The notes beneath the pieces were generated by a model. That model was given only the letters and a program-made list of their open reading frames with translations. It had not been told where the DNA came from and made no database searches. DNA of 64,000 nt from Pseudoduganella lutea (GTDB taxonomy: Bacteria > Pseudomonadota > Gammaproteobacteria > Burkholderiales > Burkholderiaceae_D). Positions 62,006 through 64,000 of the stretch are shown in pieces; positions within the stretch are counted from its first letter, which is position 1, and every line of letters starts with the position of its first letter. A program made the position numbers and the translations under genes. Location of the stretch: contig NZ_CP035913.1 in assembly GCF_004209755.1 (NCBI RefSeq), forward strand, positions 5,952,001 to 6,016,000, written 5' to 3'.

Positions 62006-63163
62006 TTACCGAACCCTAAGTACTGGCATTGTTGGTCTGCGCATCAGCAGCTTTTGACGCGTTGAGCGAACCCCATTGGCTGTCGGTGATGCAGGTGCCG
62101 ATGCAGAAGGTGTAATTCCGGCATTTCCTGCTCCCGCAGATGCAGATGCAGGTGAAGGTGCAGGTGCCGCAGGAAGCGGCACGGGGTTGAGGAGGTTCTT
62201 GATGCCTTCTTCCCACCTTTCGGTTACTGTCGATTTCGCCAGTAAAACTGGAAGAAAGCCGCGGGACAGTTGCGCAGCCAGCTCCGGAGATGTGCGGTTA
62301 ACCAACAGGGATGCGATTGGCTCAGTTGTCGATAGAGCTGCACCAGCGGTTCGCTGGCCCGGATTCTTTAACCACGCGTACAGCACAATTGCTTCTTCTT
62401 CAGTGACCATCTCTCCCAGTGCTGATTGTAGCGACTGTAAAATCATCACCACGTCCGCATCTGAAGTTGCGACACGCTCCGCAACAATTGTTCCCTTGTC
62501 GATTGATTGGTCTATTAACGATCGAATTTGCGCTGGCCGGCATATTTGCTCGTAGTCCCCTAATAGGTGGATCACATCCAGACTTTGAAGTTTATCAAAA
62601 CGATCCTGGGAATTGATGTCACTGAGCCATGCGCTCCTTGACTCCTTTACAATTTTTGTTATCGACGAAGCGGCATCTGAAAAAAGGAAGGCGTTGGTAA
62701 AAGACTCCATACTGGAACCGGCGAAACTGAATGTGGTTGCCACGCCAGATATCTCTTTGGCAGAACTCCCTGTCAGGCCCATAATGGCAGAGGCGAATCC
62801 GCCCACCAGACTTAATTGCCGCCGCTCGTTCGATGCCGACTGGTTGGCACTTCCAATCGCATCCAGATAACGACTGCACTCCAGATCGAGCATTATGATG
62901 CCAGACTGGTATGCCGCAAGTGCTTTGCCGTTATCCGTCGTGTCTTGAATACTGGTCAGCAAATCGCTTTGGAAGATCTGTATTGCTTGCTGCCTCGGCG
63001 TCGCAGAAGCTTCCGTAGTTGCTACCAATGACATGTCGGCGAGTGGCGTGCCGGGTGCTACCCCGCGCGTCGCGCAGCCGGTGAAAAGTGTCGACTGTAA
63101 TGCAGCCACAAACAGTGCTGCCAGTCGCGCCTTGATTGGTCGAAGATTCTGGCGTTGTGACAT
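62006..63163 (-). CDS. Lipoprotein of unknown function
   Basis: A 385-residue protein with lipobox LFTGC (Cys30). A helical middle (about 60-300: SDLLTSIQDTTDNGKALAAYQSGIIMLDLECSRYLDAI; then LSLVGGFASAIMGLTG) is followed by a Pro/Ala/Ser-rich segment (about 335-365) and a basic tail ending MPVLRVR. ATG 63163 has GGGGGGA upstream. 104 bases separate it from the metalloprotease gene on the same strand, so they may be co-expressed. I do not recognise a family. Codon use is less GC-rich than in the first 58 kb. Confidence 0.7.
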   Translation of the reverse strand: MSQRQNLRPIKARLAALFVAALQSTLFTGCATRGVAPGTPLADMSLVATTEASATPRQQAIQIFQSDLLTSIQDTTDNGKALAAYQSGIIMLDLECSRYLDAIGSANQSASNERRQLSLVGGFASAIMGLTGSSAKEISGVATTFSFAGSSMESFTNAFLFSDAASSITKIVKESRSAWLSDINSQDRFDKLQSLDVIHLLGDYEQICRPAQIRSLIDQSIDKGTIVAERVATSDADVVMILQSLQSALGEMVTEEEAIVLYAWLKNPGQRTAGAALSTTEPIASLLVNRTSPELAAQLSRGFLPVLLAKSTVTERWEEGIKNLLNPVPLPAAPAPSPASASAGAGNAGITPSASAPASPTANGVRSTRQKLLMRRPTMPVLRVR

Positions 63164-64000
63164 AGGATATCCCCCCAACTGAGCGAGCGTTGCTTAGGTT
63201 CGGAGCTACAATCAAGAAAAGAAAATGTGCCGTCAACCGATGTGGGCGTTTGGCGTCGCATCGAATGAGGACGCCAAAGCAGAGTCAAGCACTTGCCACG
63301 CCGACCCCATGTTCAGCAATGAAGTCCTAACGATCGCATTTATCAGGATCGCGTAATATTTTTCTTAATGTGCAGGAGAGGGGCACAAAGGAGGGTGCTG
63401 ATATGCGAGCAGTCTCTGAGTTTGAGCTGCATAGGACGGGAATTTCATATCTCCTCCTGAAAGGAAGCACACGCCTAGTTCGTTGTCTTTTTAGTTCTTG
63501 AAATGATGGTACTCGCGCGAAGCGGGTGTGTCATCATGAAAGTGACGTTGGATCGATCATTGTACAAAAAGAGACAAGTGAATACTCAACAGTAAATAAT
63601 GCCGGAGGCGTCGGGAATTCTTAACGCAGATGCCGCTTTGCAAGCTTAAGTAAATTTTGCGAATCGTGATAAATCGTGATTTACGATGCGCACAACTTAC
63701 TATCAAAGCTTTTGGATTTAAAGTTGTATAAGCGCAAGATGTCCTGCGTAATGATGAGGTGCGAAAGCGGATGGATCTTGGCCGATCGCTCGAACAAACA
63801 ATGTCTGTCTTGAATATCCGGGGGTATCCTTACGGGTCGGCTACTTGCAACATTAAAGCTTGCCATAACCTGCGGGCCACTTGCGTTGCGTGACAGTCGG
63901 CTTTCACCCCATATCCGACTCCGAAACTATGCACGCCCCTGAGTGAACTTGATAACCAGCAACCTGTCAGGTCATCTACTCACGGGCATTTCCGAGGCTA
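63164..64000. other. Low-GC 837 bases with no confident gene
   Basis: A tiny frame (63403-63501, 32 codons) has an AAGGAGGG ribosome-like site before its ATG, and a 61-codon minus-strand frame lies at 63681-63866; neither resembles a known protein. An imperfect hairpin (ATGATG 63503-63508, ACTCGC/GCGGGT inside, CATCAT 63532-63537) could be a terminator or small RNA element. Promoters for the lipoprotein gene must lie just above 63163. Confidence 0.4.

Noticed and set aside
63681..63866. 61-codon minus-strand gene near the right edge
   Set aside because: Poor ribosome site spacing, no family resemblance, in AT-rich DNA where short frames arise by chance.

Overview
The window is a 64 kb piece of a high-GC Gram-negative chromosome. 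Large TonB-dependent receptors, LacI/LysR/MocR regulators, an orphan VgrG, an EAL protein with a CSS sensor and a palindromic GGGGACGGACCCC intergenic repeat suggest a beta-proteobacterium of the Oxalobacteraceae type (Massilia/Duganella-like). This is inference from gene content and style; no rRNA or tRNA gene is visible to test it.

Layout. 1-2764: a LysR regulator and a convergent NCS2 purine (xanthine/urate) permease with a structured leader. 3021-15790: a compact fructan/sucrose-type locus. It holds a LacI repressor, a CUT1 ABC importer (binding protein, two permeases, and an ATPase further on), two five-bladed-propeller glycosidases (one cytoplasmic, one secreted LamG-GH32), a PfkB kinase and a TonB receptor. 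Many of its genes overlap by ATGA. The same 15-base operator (TGACAACGTTGGACA, or one mismatch) stands before each of its three transcription units. 16367-20410: secreted esterase plus second TonB receptor. 20481-24960: GAF/HTH regulator, LysR regulator, SnoaL-like protein, a short-chain dehydrogenase cut off after 24 residues, and a GMC oxidoreductase. 24976-32508: a second sugar system (LacI, CUT2 ABC importer, PfkB kinase, LamB-type porin) with its own operator pair built on ACACGTGT; it could import the monosaccharide released by the first locus.

32758-38117: small unknown protein, EAL phosphodiesterase, a Gfo/Idh/MocA oxidoreductase - UPF0303 - DeoR operon behind a palindromic operator, and a secreted helical orphan. 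38266-39995: PL1 pectate lyase lipoprotein with two operator-like palindromes. 40137-44231: DUF2946 - PepSY - TonB receptor group (metal or siderophore uptake). 44337-48546: CNNM/CorC protein and an orphan VgrG - DUF6484 pair. 48896-55137: MocR regulator divergent from an AhpD-like protein and azoreductase; a TetR gene broken by a 7-T run beside an HdeD-like protein, with matching operators; and a membrane protein overlapping an M15 peptidase. 55134-58286: secreted pullulanase-type GH13 lipoprotein.

58440-64000 differs: visibly lower GC, an IS1595-type transposase, then a leftward unit of unfamiliar genes (lipoprotein, HExxHxxGxxH metalloprotease, one-helix membrane protein with an in-frame stop). 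It looks like an acquired segment. Overall this is a carbohydrate-foraging region (fructan, pectin, alpha-glucan) followed by a mobile accessory tail.
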